Shown here: positions 16,284 through 29,797 of the stretch, in pieces | Layout: each line of letters opens with the position of its first letter | Numbering within the stretch: the first letter of the stretch is position 1 | NCBI RefSeq assembly: GCF_041904905.1 | Contig: NZ_JAYRMI010000004.1 | Coordinates: 1 to 64,000, forward strand | Direction: 5' to 3' | Length of the DNA stretch: 64,000 nucleotides | DNA from: Zoogloea sp041904905 | Lineage (GTDB): Bacteria; Pseudomonadota; Gammaproteobacteria; Burkholderiales; Rhodocyclaceae | The notes under the pieces: model-generated | Databases searched by the model: none | What the model was told of the DNA's origin: nothing | What the model saw: the letters and a program-made list of their open reading frames with translations, nothing else | Program-made: the position numbers and the translations under genes

Positions 16284-17228
16284 ATGCTGAAGATCGACGA
16301 CGCCCGCTGCGTGCACGCCCTGGCCGCGGTGGCGGGCTGCCGCGCCTGCGTGGACGCCTGCCCGCCCGCCGCCTGGGCGATCCAGCGGGACGGGCTCGAC
16401 TTCGACCCCGAGCGCTGCGACGGCTGCGGGCTGTGCGTGCCGGCCTGCCCCAGCGGCGCGCTGGCCCTGGACGACCCACCCGCGCTGCCGCTCGCCGGCG
16501 ACAGCCTGCGCCTCACCTGCGCCCACGCCCCGGCGGGGGATGAGGGGCTCATCCGCCTGGCGTGCCTGCACGCCCTCTCCGAAGCCCGCCTGCTCGCGCT
16601 GCACCGGGCCGGGCTGCGCCGCCTGTTCGTCGTCAGCGGCCACTGCGCCGGCTGCCCCCGCGGGCAGGCGCAGCCGCTGGCGGCGCGCGTCGACGCCGTC
16701 AACCGGGCCCTCGCCGGCGCCGGCGCCCCGACCATCGCGCTGCTCCCCGCGATGACGCCCGGCGACGTGCCCCCGCCCCGGCGTCGCGGGCTCCTGGGCC
16801 TGCTCCGCCCGGTCGGCCCGCGCGAAGGCCCCGACACCCGCCGCACCGCGCTGCAGCACCTCGCCCACATCGGCAGCGGCGGCGGGCTGTGGGCGGTCAG
16901 CCTCGACCCCGCCCGGTGCACCGGCTGCGCCGTCTGCGCCCGGCTGTGCCCCGAGGGCGCCATCGACTGGCTGGAGGCGGGCGAGGAGGCCGGCCTGCGC
17001 CTGCGCATGACGCGCTGCACCGGCTGCAACCTGTGCGTCGATGCCTGCGACCAGGGCGCGCTGCTGCCCGGGCGCAGCGCCGGCGGCGCGGTGGCCGCCT
17101 TCTTCCGCGAGGTGGGCTGCACCGCCTGCGGAGCGCGCTTCCGCCATCCGGCCGGCAGCCTGTCGCCGCGCCTGTGCCCGGCCTGTCGGGCCGGCGCCCG
17201 GCGGCCCGACAGGCTGGTGGTAGACTGA
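16284..17228 (+). CDS. Poly-ferredoxin with four cluster motifs and a C-terminal zinc-ribbon-like motif
   Basis: A 314-residue protein. Two N-terminal [4Fe-4S] motifs (CRACVDACPPAAW, CDGCGLCVPACPSGAL) and two central ones (CTGCAVCARLCPEGAI, CTGCNLCVDACDQGAL) flank a middle segment with further Cys (residues 75-190). The C-terminus has CTACGARF...LCPAC, a zinc-ribbon-like set. There is no signal peptide, so it should be cytoplasmic. Similar poly-ferredoxins accompany TorD-type chaperones in several molybdoenzyme operons, where they are thought to help cofactor assembly or redox balance. It lies 45 bases after the chaperone gene and 26 bases before the sensor kinase. Confidence 0.8.
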   Translation: MLKIDDARCVHALAAVAGCRACVDACPPAAWAIQRDGLDFDPERCDGCGLCVPACPSGALALDDPPALPLAGDSLRLTCAHAPAGDEGLIRLACLHALSEARLLALHRAGLRRLFVVSGHCAGCPRGQAQPLAARVDAVNRALAGAGAPTIALLPAMTPGDVPPPRRRGLLGLLRPVGPREGPDTRRTALQHLAHIGSGGGLWAVSLDPARCTGCAVCARLCPEGAIDWLEAGEEAGLRLRMTRCTGCNLCVDACDQGALLPGRSAGGAVAAFFREVGCTACGARFRHPAGSLSPRLCPACRAGARRPDRLVVD

Positions 17229-17254
17229 AACCCATCTCCGCTCCCGACCATCGC

Positions 17255-19122
17255 ATGTCCCTGCTCTCCCGCCTGTGGTTCGCCACCCCCCTTGCGCGAC
17301 GCCTGATGCTGGTGCTGATCCTGGCCCTCCTGGGCGCTTCGGGGATGCTGGTGGGCGGCGCCCTGTGGATCACCGGCAGCGCCCTGCAGATCGAGCACGA
17401 AAGCTCCGCCCGCCGTCTGGCCGGGCTGTTCGAGGCCAGCCTCCACTCAGCCATGCTGCGCCGCGACCTGCCCGGGCTGGCCGAAATCCTCGTCCAGCTG
17501 GGTGGGCTGCCCGGCGTGCAGTTCGCAGCCCTACTCAACCCCGCCGGAGAGGTGCGCTTCGCGTCCCGCCCGTCCGATCAGGGGCGCCAGCACCCGGAAT
17601 GGGTGCGCGAGCTGTGCCTCAGCCCCGGCTGCAAGGATTCGCCGGCCCGCCTCGACACCCTCGACGGGCACAAGGCCGGCCTGCTGCGCATCGCCTACCC
17701 CATCCGCAATCAGGCGCGCTGCAGCGGCTGCCACGGCGCCGCCGACGCCCACCCGGTCAATGGGGTGCTGGTCGTCGAGTTCGTGCCGCCCTCCGAAGGC
17801 AGCGGCGCGCTCCAGCTGCGGCGGCTGCTGCCCCTGGGGCTGGCAGCCCTGGGGCTGCTGGTGCTGGCCATCTGGTGGGTGGTGCGGCGGGAGGTGCTGG
17901 CGCCGGTGGGCCGGCTCGCCGCGGTTGCCGGCCGGGTGGCCGACGGCGACCTGACGGCGCGGGTGGGCTGCCTGGGCGGCGGCGAACTGGGCCGCCTGGG
18001 CGGCGAGGTGGACACCATGACCGAGCGCCTGGGCCAGATGCTCCACCAGGCCAGCCAGCAGGGGGCTTTCCTGCAAGGGCTGGTGGATGCCGCCCCCGAC
18101 CCGATGGTGGTGATCGACGACGACTACCGCATCGTGCTCGCCAACCGGGCTTATTCCGAGCTTGTCCGCCAGCCGCTCGAGACGATCCGCGGCCAGTCCT
18201 GCCACCGCATCGGCCGTCAGCTGGACGAACCCTGTCCGGTCACCCTGGTCACCTGCCCGCTGGCCGAGCTGCGCGCCCGCCCCGAGGCCCTGCGCACCCT
18301 GATGAACTTCAAACGCCCCGACGGCAGCCCGGTGAGCGTCGAGATCCACGCCGCGCCGCTGGTGGGGCCGGACGGTCGCCGGCTGGTGGTCGAGGCGATC
18401 CGCTCCCTCGACGACCAGGTGCGCTTCTCCCAGGAGCAGCGGCTGTCGGCGGTGGGCCTGCTGGCCAACGGCGTGGCCCACGAGATCCACAACCCCCTGG
18501 CGTCGATCCGCCTGGCGCTCCAGTCCAGCCTGCGCGGGCTGCGCAACGGCTCGATGGACGCCGCCGAGGTCACCGAATACCTCGAACTGGTGGATGCCGA
18601 GATCGACCGCTGCGTGCTCACCACCCAGCGCCTGATGAGCCTCAGCCACCCCCCCGGGCCCACCCGGCCGGTGCTGCTGGGGGCGGCCATCGGCGACATG
18701 GTGGCGCTGCTCGCCGAGGAAGCCCGCAACGCCCGGGTCACCGTGAACATCGACCTCCAGCCCGCCGACGCCCGGGTGCTGGGCGACGAGGCCGAGATGC
18801 GCCAGGTGTCGCTCAACCTGCTCCAGAACGCCTTCCACGCCATGCCCGACGGGGGGCGTCTCGACGTCTGCCTGCGCCGCGAAGGCGGCCATTACCATCT
18901 GACCATGCGCGACACCGGTGTCGGCATTCCGGTCGAGGACCAACCCCTGATCTTCATGCCCTTCTTCAGCCGCCGGGCCGACGGACGTCGCGGCTCCGGC
19001 CTCGGTCTGGCCATCTGCAAGGCCATCGTCGAACGCCACGGCGGGCGGATCCGCGTCGAGAGCCAGCCCGGCCAGGGCAGCACCTTCCACGTCTTCCTGG
19101 CCTGCGCCGACGGAGAGAACCC

Positions 19123-19126
<4 letters not shown>
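17255..19126 (+). CDS. Membrane sensor histidine kinase with CxxCH motif in the periplasmic domain
   Basis: A 623-residue kinase. TM1 spans residues 17-42, the periplasmic sensor 43-189, TM2 190-210, HAMP about 211-262, PAS about 270-390, HisKA with His409 (GVAHEIHNPLAS) and a HATPase domain with NLLQNAFHAMP and GSGLGLAICKAI. The periplasmic domain contains CSGCH at 156-160, a covalent heme c attachment motif, and another Cys pair (CLSPGC, 121-126). The PAS domain has Cys316, Cys327 and Cys334, a spacing suggestive of a metal or Fe-S site. It overlaps the response-regulator gene by four bases and follows the respiratory operon, so redox sensing for that operon is the likely role. Confidence 0.9.
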
Positions 19127-20505
<1,379 letters not shown>

Positions 20506-20812
20506 CCTGCCCACCCGGCGCACCCCTGCGCCCGGCGTGAATTGGTTTGTGCGCCGCGGCAGATCCCCGCCGGAACGGCGCCAAAGCTTGCGCCATATCA
20601 AAATCCGGCCGCGCGCCGGGGCCGTATGATGGACCCCATTGTTGCGCCGCACACGCCCGAACCCAGGTCGGGCTGCCATGAAAGCCGAATGCCGTCCCCC
20701 CCGCCCGCCCAGCCGCGGCCGGGAAAGCCGAAGTAAAACCCACCCGCAAGGGGTGTGGTTGCGGCTGCCGGACGTCGCCCCGATGCTGCGCTGCGGGCGT
20801 CGGCCTCCTCGT

Positions 20813-20895
20813 CCCGGGGCTGCCCCGGGATGCGCGCTCAACGCTCTTCCCATTTCAATGGACGCGGCGCCCCCTCCGTGGGGGCGGCCCGCGTC
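20813..20895 (+). promoter_or_regulatory. Structured leader upstream of nifJ
   Basis: The 417-base gap before nifJ contains strong inverted repeats. CCCGGG at 20813-20818 pairs with CCCGGG at 20824-20829 around a five-base loop. A 35-nt hairpin at 20861-20895 has the outer stem GACGCGG / CCGCGTC and the inner stem GCCCCC / GGGGGC with a TCCGT loop, ending 27 bases before the start codon. A TATGAT hexamer at 20625-20630 could be a -10 element. No known riboswitch class was recognised and there is no U-run, so an RNA-level control of nifJ is only a possibility. Confidence 0.4.
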
Positions 20896-20922
20896 TGCCG
20901 GTCGTACCAACAGGGGGTCGCA

Positions 20923-24501
<3,579 letters not shown>

Positions 24502-24502
24502 A

Positions 24503-25516
24503 ATGATCGACCTGTCCACCACCTACCTGGGCCTGCCGCTCAAGAACCCGCTGGTGCCGTCCTCCTCGCCCCTGTGCAAGCAGCTCGACACCGTGCTGCA
24601 ACTGGAGGACGCCGGCGCCGCGGCCATCGTGCTGCACTCCTTCTACGAGGAAGAGCTGATCGCCGAAGACGCGATGGCCGACCGCTTCCTGCTCCACGCC
24701 GACCTCCACGACGGCGAGTCGGCCGGCTTTCTGCCCGACCACGGCAGCTACGAGAGCGCCATCGACCGCTATCTCGAGCACCTGCGCCGGGTGAAGGCGC
24801 GGGTGGGCATTCCGGTGATCGCCAGCCTCAACGGCGTCACCCCGTCGGGCTGGGTGGATCTGGGCCGCGAGATGGAGGCCGCCGGCGCCGACGCGCTGGA
24901 GCTTAACGTCTACCACATCGCCGCCGACCCCAACGAAACCGGCGACGAGGTCGAAGCCCGTTACCTCGCCCTGCTCACCGAACTCAAGCGCGCCGTGGCG
25001 GTGCCGGTGGCGATGAAGCTGCCGCCTTTCTTCGCCTCGCTGCCCAACTTCGTGCGCCGGCTGGAGGCCGGGGGCGCGGCCGGCGTGTCGCTGTTCAACC
25101 GCTTCTTCCAGCCCGACATCGACCTGGACACGCTGGAGATGGTGGACCGGCTCGAACTCTCCAGCCCCGACGAGGCCCTGCTGCGCATCCGCTGGATCGC
25201 CATCCTGCGCGCCCAGACCCGCATCACGCTCGCCGCCACCGGCGGCGTGTATGGCCACCGGGAGGCCCTCAAGCTGCTGCTCGCCGGGGCCGACGTCGTG
25301 CATCTGGCCTCCTGCCTGCTGGAGCACGGCCCCGGTCGGCTCACCGAGATCCTCCACGACCTGCGCACCTGGATGGCCGACCGGGAGTACGAATCGGTGG
25401 CCCAGCTCAAGGGCAGCATGTGTCAGGCCAACCTGCGCGACGCGAGCGCCCTGGCCCGCCAGAGCTACATCCGGGTGCTCGACAGCTTCACCCCGCGGCC
25501 GGGGGTGTGGCGCTGA
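24503..25516 (+). CDS. Dihydroorotate dehydrogenase-like protein
   Basis: A 337-residue TIM-barrel flavoprotein of the dihydroorotate dehydrogenase superfamily. The phosphate/FMN region near the C-terminus is AATGGVYGHREALKLLLAGADVVHLAS. It lacks the usual pyrD companions and begins one base after nifJ. Such DHOD-like proteins commonly follow nifJ in bacteria, and their actual substrate is not established. Co-translation with nifJ suggests an accessory redox role rather than pyrimidine synthesis. Confidence 0.85.
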   Translation: MIDLSTTYLGLPLKNPLVPSSSPLCKQLDTVLQLEDAGAAAIVLHSFYEEELIAEDAMADRFLLHADLHDGESAGFLPDHGSYESAIDRYLEHLRRVKARVGIPVIASLNGVTPSGWVDLGREMEAAGADALELNVYHIAADPNETGDEVEARYLALLTELKRAVAVPVAMKLPPFFASLPNFVRRLEAGGAAGVSLFNRFFQPDIDLDTLEMVDRLELSSPDEALLRIRWIAILRAQTRITLAATGGVYGHREALKLLLAGADVVHLASCLLEHGPGRLTEILHDLRTWMADREYESVAQLKGSMCQANLRDASALARQSYIRVLDSFTPRPGVWR

Positions 25517-25590
25517 GGCCCACGCGGGCGCATTGACATTTCGGGCGGCCGCCGCAAGCATGGGCGGCCGTCGAAACGTCCAGTCCACCG

Positions 25591-26472
25591 ATGCCGATCT
25601 TCCCCGGCGCCCGCGCCGCCTTCCGCCTGCGTCTGGCCGCCGTGCCGGTGGCGCTCCTCCTTGCCGGCTGCGGCGGCGAATCTTCCGCGCCCACCGACTG
25701 GCCACCCCTCGACATCCCCAAGGGCAAAGGCTGCCCCGATCTCACCGGCCACTACCGCAACGACGACCCGCTGGTCTTCCTGGCGCTGGTTGCCCAGCAC
25801 CTGCCCAGCGAGGTGCGCGGGCAGTTCTGGACCGAGGTCGCCGTCGGCGGCTCGGTGGCGGGCGGGCTGCTGCTCCAGCTGGGCACGCCGGGCAGCGACG
25901 GCGCCCAGACCATCCGCCTGCAGCCCGCCGCCGAGGCCTGCCACGATGGCTGGCTGCAACTGAGCTGGCCCTACCTGCTCATCGAGCGGAACGACCCCCG
26001 CTTCCGCGATCTGCCGGGCGAGGGCGACAAGGAACTCCACGTGGCCCGCGATTCGGCCGGCAATCTGGTGGCCCGGCAGGTCACCGCCACCTACCTGGAG
26101 TTTCCGGTGTGGTGCGGCGATGGCTGCAAGTACCTCCGGTTCCCCTTCACCCGCAGCGAGGCGGTGCGCTGGCGCCGGCTGTCGGCGATGGGCGCGCTGC
26201 CGTCGGATCGTCCCGGCCCGGAGATCGGTACGTCGGCGCTCCGTCGGCGCGTGTCGTCGGCGCTGCCGCCCGGCACCCTGCTCGACGGCATCGACGCCCA
26301 GGGCGGCGGCTTTGTGGCCCGCATCCGCTCCCGCGAGGAGGCCGGCGTCGATGCCTTCATGGACGAACTCTCCGCCGCCCAGTGGGTGCATTCGGTACGC
26401 CGCGAGCCCGGCCCCGGCACCCGTGGCAAGGACGGGCGCTACGCCGAGCGGGTGTGGTTCAGCCTGCGCTGA
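25591..26472 (+). CDS. Lipoprotein of unknown function
   Basis: A 293-residue protein with a lipoprotein signal peptide: a basic start, a hydrophobic core (LAAVPVALLLAGC) and lipobox LAGC at residues 22-25, so it should be lipidated at that Cys and sit in the envelope. The mature part begins with GGESSAPTDW and contains CPDLTGHYRN and a CGDGCKYLRFPF segment with two further Cys. No known domain was recognised. It lies 75 bases after the DHOD-like gene and 60 bases before an ATP-grasp gene, all on the same strand. Confidence 0.75.
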   Translation: MPIFPGARAAFRLRLAAVPVALLLAGCGGESSAPTDWPPLDIPKGKGCPDLTGHYRNDDPLVFLALVAQHLPSEVRGQFWTEVAVGGSVAGGLLLQLGTPGSDGAQTIRLQPAAEACHDGWLQLSWPYLLIERNDPRFRDLPGEGDKELHVARDSAGNLVARQVTATYLEFPVWCGDGCKYLRFPFTRSEAVRWRRLSAMGALPSDRPGPEIGTSALRRRVSSALPPGTLLDGIDAQGGGFVARIRSREEAGVDAFMDELSAAQWVHSVRREPGPGTRGKDGRYAERVWFSLR

Positions 26473-26532
26473 CAGGCCAGCCGGCGCGCCGGCCCGGCTA
26501 GAATGGCGGCCCGATTTCCTCCGCCCGCCGCC

Positions 26533-27396
26533 ATGCAAGCCTCCACCCGCATCGTCCTCGTCACCGGCGCCGCCATGGCCAAGCCCGACCCGGAAACCCA
26601 CCTGCTGGTCGCCGCCCTGGCCCGGATCGGCGTCGACGCCCTCGTCGCCCCGTGGGACAGCGCCCTCGACTGGGCCGCCTATCCGCTGGTGGTAGTGCGC
26701 ACCCCGTGGGATTACTTCCGCCGTCTGCCCGAGTTCCTCGCCTGGGCCGGGCGCACCAGCCAGCTCACCGCCTTCGTCAATCCCGTGTCGGTCATCGAAT
26801 GGAACAGCCACAAGGCCTACCTGCGGGAACTGGCGGCCAAGGGCATCCCCACCGTGCCCACCCTGTGGCTCGACCGTGGCGCGGCGGACGGCGCCGCCCG
26901 GCTCGCCGCCACCGGCTGGGGCGAGGTGGTGGTGAAGCCGGCCGTCTCCATCGGTGCCATCGGCGCCCTCAAGGCCCACGCGGCCGACCCGGCCTGCCTC
27001 GCCCACCTGGGCGCGCTGCTGGCCGAGGGCGACGTGCTGGTCCAGCCCTTCATCGACAGCGTCGCCGCCCAGGGCGAGGTGTCGCTGATCTACTTCGGCG
27101 GCGCCTTCTCCCACGCCATCCGCAAGCAGCCGGCCGCCGGCGACTACCGGGTGCAGGACATGTACGGCGGCACCAACCACCCCTGGCAGCCGGCGCCCGA
27201 CGAGCTGGCGCTGGCCAGCCTCGCCCTCTCCGCCACCCCGGCCCCGACCACCTACGCCCGGGTGGACATGGTGCGCCTGCAGGGTGGCCGCCCCGCGGTG
27301 ATGGAGCTGGAGCTGATCGAGCCCGAACTCTTCCTGGGGGCCACCCCCGACGCCCCGGCGCGCTTCGCCGAGGTGCTGCGCCGCTGCGCCGGCTAG
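26533..27396 (+). CDS. ATP-grasp family protein (RimK/glutathione-synthetase-like)
   Basis: A 287-residue protein with an ATP-grasp architecture: an N-terminal pre-ATP domain (VVVRTPWDYFRRLPEFLAW, NPVSVIEWNSHKAYL), a central lysine strand VVVKPAVSIGA and a C-terminal metal-binding region (RVDMVRLQGGRPAVMELELIEPELF). The family joins a carboxylate to an amine or thiol through an acyl-phosphate. Homologues are usually annotated as glutathione-synthetase-like ATP-grasp proteins of unknown substrate. The ATG at 26533 is preferred to an in-frame one 30 bases upstream because it gives a compact family-like N-terminus. Confidence 0.8.
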   Translation: MQASTRIVLVTGAAMAKPDPETHLLVAALARIGVDALVAPWDSALDWAAYPLVVVRTPWDYFRRLPEFLAWAGRTSQLTAFVNPVSVIEWNSHKAYLRELAAKGIPTVPTLWLDRGAADGAARLAATGWGEVVVKPAVSIGAIGALKAHAADPACLAHLGALLAEGDVLVQPFIDSVAAQGEVSLIYFGGAFSHAIRKQPAAGDYRVQDMYGGTNHPWQPAPDELALASLALSATPAPTTYARVDMVRLQGGRPAVMELELIEPELFLGATPDAPARFAEVLRRCAG

Positions 27397-27550
27397 GCCG
27401 GACGCTGGCCCGACCTGCCCCGCGGCCACGCCGGGGTGTCGGGATGGCGTCCGGCCCGTCGCCGCGCCCCGCGGCCGATGCTGGCGGGTGCTGCCTTCGG
27501 GCCGCCATGTTCTCGCGTCGGTCTGCGGGATGGTCCGGCCTTGCTCATCT

Positions 27551-27842
27551 CTCCTCGCGAGCAGCTCGGAGCCTGTCGTGCCCTGTCCGCAAGCTGCTCG
27601 CGAGGGGCTTCGGGATAGGGGCGTCCTGTCCTTCGGATAGTCGCATTGCTGCTTTTTTGTGCTCCCGAGAGACTCGGCGCGTGTCATGCCCTGTCCGGAA
27701 GTCTCTCGCGAGCGTCTCCGGGATAGGGCAGCCCTGTCGGTCGGAGGGTCGGGTTGCTGCTTTTTTGTGCTCGAGAGAGGCTCGGAGAGGGTCGCGCCGG
27801 TCCGAAAGCTGCTCGCGAGCGTCTCCGGGGTAGGACGATGGG
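27551..27842. repeat. Degenerate tandem repeat of about 108-110 bp, 2.7 copies
   Basis: The 594-base gap before the lysR gene carries two full copies (about 27551-27660 and 27662-27769) and one truncated copy (27770-27842). Shared blocks in order are CTCGG, TGCCCTGTCCG, TCTCGCGAG or CTGCTCGCGAG, CGGGATAGGG, CCTGTC, TCGGA and TTGCTGCTTTTTTGTGCTC. Each copy contains inverted-repeat arms (GAGCAGCTC / AGCTGCTC or variants) and a T6 run, so each could form a terminator-like hairpin. No ORF with coding character covers it. The remaining 150 bases before the lysR stop show nothing recognisable. Confidence 0.75.
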
Positions 27843-27990
27843 GCGCAGCGCCCGTCCGGCGGTGCCGGCGGGTTGAACGTCGGGCCGGCGGAGCGCAGGG
27901 CTGGCCACTGCGGACGATCCACCCGCCGCCGCGCCTGCGGGGCCACGCTGTGCGGCACCTCCGGCCCGTGGGCGAGGGCGTCGAGGGGCT

Positions 27991-28938
27991 TCAAGCGCTG
28001 CGCCCCCGGTTCAGCAGGGCCTGGCGGGTGACCGGGTTGTCCAGCTGCTCCAGCCACCACTGGATCGCCTTGCCCGGTGCCTTGGATTTGCGCCACGCGT
28101 AACTGAGCTGGAAGTTGCGGGTCTGGCGCTCGACCGGGCGCTCCACCAGCCTGCCGCTGTCGATGTAGGGGCGGGCCATGCACTCGGGCAGGAAGCCGGC
28201 GCCCAGGCCGCGCAGCTGGGCTTCGAGCTTGGCGGGCAGATCGGGCACCGTAAACACCTCCTGACCGTCGAGCAGGCCGTGGGTGACCCCTTCGCCCCGC
28301 CGGGTCGAATCCGCCACCGCCACCGCCCGGTGCTGGCGCAGCACCGCGTCGCTCAGGGGCTCCGGGGCCCGGGCCAGGGGGTGGTGGGGCGCCACCGCGA
28401 AGATGAAGCGCAGCTCGCCCAGCGGGCGGGTGAGCAGATCCGGCGCCGGCGTGGCGGAGACGACCAGCCCGAGGGCCAGATCGGCCTCGCCGGAGGTGAG
28501 CGCCTCCAGGGTGCCCGAGAGCGTCTCGTCGCGCAGCCGCAGGCGGGTGGGCGGCGCCATCGCCAGGAAACGCTCGCACAGCTCCAGCACCGTCGTCCGG
28601 TTGATGACCCCGTCCAGCGCCAGCGTGAGGTGCGGTTCCCAGCCGGTGGCCACCCGGCGCACCCGGTTGGCCATCGCGTCGATCTCGTCCAGCAGCCGGC
28701 CGCCCTCGTGGACCAGCTCGCGACCGGCTTCGGTGAGGCGGGCCTGACGGGCGCTGCGGTCGAACAACAGCACGTCCAGCGCCTCCTCGATCTGGCGCAC
28801 CCGGTAGGTGAGGGCGCTGGGCACCATGCCCACCGCGCGGGCGGCGGCGGCAAAGCTGCCGGTGTCGGCGATGCGCCGGAGCAGGGCGAAGGTGTCGGGG
28901 GTGAGGACGTCCCGCGGGTTGGGCTTTTCCTGGGGCAT
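27991..28938 (-). CDS. LysR-family transcriptional regulator
   Basis: A 315-residue LysR regulator. The N-terminal winged helix-turn-helix (residues 15-75: TFALLRRIADTGSFAAAARAVGMVPSAL in two parts) is followed by a periplasmic-binding-like effector domain. It is transcribed away from the pirin gene, and a palindrome lies in the 103-base divergent gap. LysR genes next to pirin and a WrbA-like flavoprotein usually control those neighbours in response to redox or aromatic stress. The effector is unknown. Confidence 0.93.
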   Translation of the reverse strand: MPQEKPNPRDVLTPDTFALLRRIADTGSFAAAARAVGMVPSALTYRVRQIEEALDVLLFDRSARQARLTEAGRELVHEGGRLLDEIDAMANRVRRVATGWEPHLTLALDGVINRTTVLELCERFLAMAPPTRLRLRDETLSGTLEALTSGEADLALGLVVSATPAPDLLTRPLGELRFIFAVAPHHPLARAPEPLSDAVLRQHRAVAVADSTRRGEGVTHGLLDGQEVFTVPDLPAKLEAQLRGLGAGFLPECMARPYIDSGRLVERPVERQTRNFQLSYAWRKSKAPGKAIQWWLEQLDNPVTRQALLNRGRSA

Positions 28939-28948
28939 GGCGGCGCTG

Positions 28949-28971
28949 ATCGTTCAAACTTTTTGAATGAT
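28949..28971. promoter_or_regulatory. Palindromic operator candidate between lysR and pirin genes
   Basis: Ten-base arms ATCGTTCAAA and TTTGAATGAT flank a CTT spacer, with one mismatch between arms; the inner TTCAAA / TTTGAA is perfect. The site ends 70 bases before the pirin start and begins 11 bases upstream of the lysR start, where a LysR protein would control both directions. Confidence 0.5.
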
Positions 28972-29041
28972 GCCATCAAAGCGCCTGCACCGCGAAGGCG
29001 TTGGCGGCGCTCACAATGGCCTCACTTCAGGAGACGAGCCC

Positions 29042-29743
29042 ATGCTGACCATCCGCCGCGCCCACGACCGGGGCCACGCCGACCACGGCTGGCTGACCAG
29101 CCATCACTCTTTCAGCTTCGCCGGCTACTTCGACCCGGCCTGGATGGGCTGGGGCAAGCTGCGGGTGCTCAACGAGGACCGCATCGCCCCCGGCACCGGC
29201 TTCGGCACCCACGGCCACCGGGACATGGAGATCGTCAGCTACGTGCTGGCCGGCGAGCTGGCCCACCGGGACAGCCTGGGCAACGGCGCGGTCATCGCCC
29301 CGGGCGAAGTGCAGCGCATGAGCGCCGGCCGGGGCGTGCGGCACAGCGAGTTCAACCACGCCGCCGACCGCCACACCCACTTCCTGCAGATCTGGATCGA
29401 GCCCGCCCAGGCTGGCCTTGAGCCCGGCTACGAGCAGAAGCGCTTCGCCGACCTCGACAAGCGCGGCCGCCTGTGCCTGGTGGCGTCGCCCGACGGCGCG
29501 GCGGGCTCGGTGACGATTCATGCCGACGCCCGTCTGTACGCCGGGCTGCTCGACGGCGCCGAGGTGGCCACGCTGGCCCTCGACCCGGCTCGCAAGGCCT
29601 ATGTGCATCTGGTGCGCGGCCGGCTCGCGGCGAATGGCCAGCCGCTTGCCGGCGGCGATGCCGCGCTGCTGTCCGGCGAGACGGGCCTCACCCTCACCGG
29701 CGGCGAGGACGCCGAGGTGCTGGTCTTCGACCTCGCCCCCTGA
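29042..29743 (+). CDS. Pirin-family bicupin (YhhW-like)
   Basis: A 233-residue pirin. The N-terminal cupin has the metal-ligand region GTGFGTHGHRDMEIVSYVLAG and RGVRHSEFNH, which supplies three His and one Glu. YhhW-type pirins show quercetin 2,3-dioxygenase activity in vitro; others are redox sensors. It lies divergent from a LysR gene and 55 bases upstream of a flavodoxin-like gene, and an AGGAGA Shine-Dalgarno precedes the ATG. Confidence 0.9.
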   Translation: MLTIRRAHDRGHADHGWLTSHHSFSFAGYFDPAWMGWGKLRVLNEDRIAPGTGFGTHGHRDMEIVSYVLAGELAHRDSLGNGAVIAPGEVQRMSAGRGVRHSEFNHAADRHTHFLQIWIEPAQAGLEPGYEQKRFADLDKRGRLCLVASPDGAAGSVTIHADARLYAGLLDGAEVATLALDPARKAYVHLVRGRLAANGQPLAGGDAALLSGETGLTLTGGEDAEVLVFDLAP

Positions 29744-29797
29744 ACCCCGACAACCCTGCTTCACCCCCAACCCAACCCCGAGTAAAGGAGCTTTGCC

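Noticed and set aside
20630..20650. Sigma-54 promoter before nifJ (TGGACCCCATTGTTGC)
   Set aside because: The GG-to-GC spacing is one base too long for sigma-54 RNA polymerase.
24503..25516. Assignment as pyrD (pyrimidine synthesis)
   Set aside because: It is coupled to nifJ and belongs to the DHOD-like group that commonly accompanies it; calling it pyrD would overstate the evidence.
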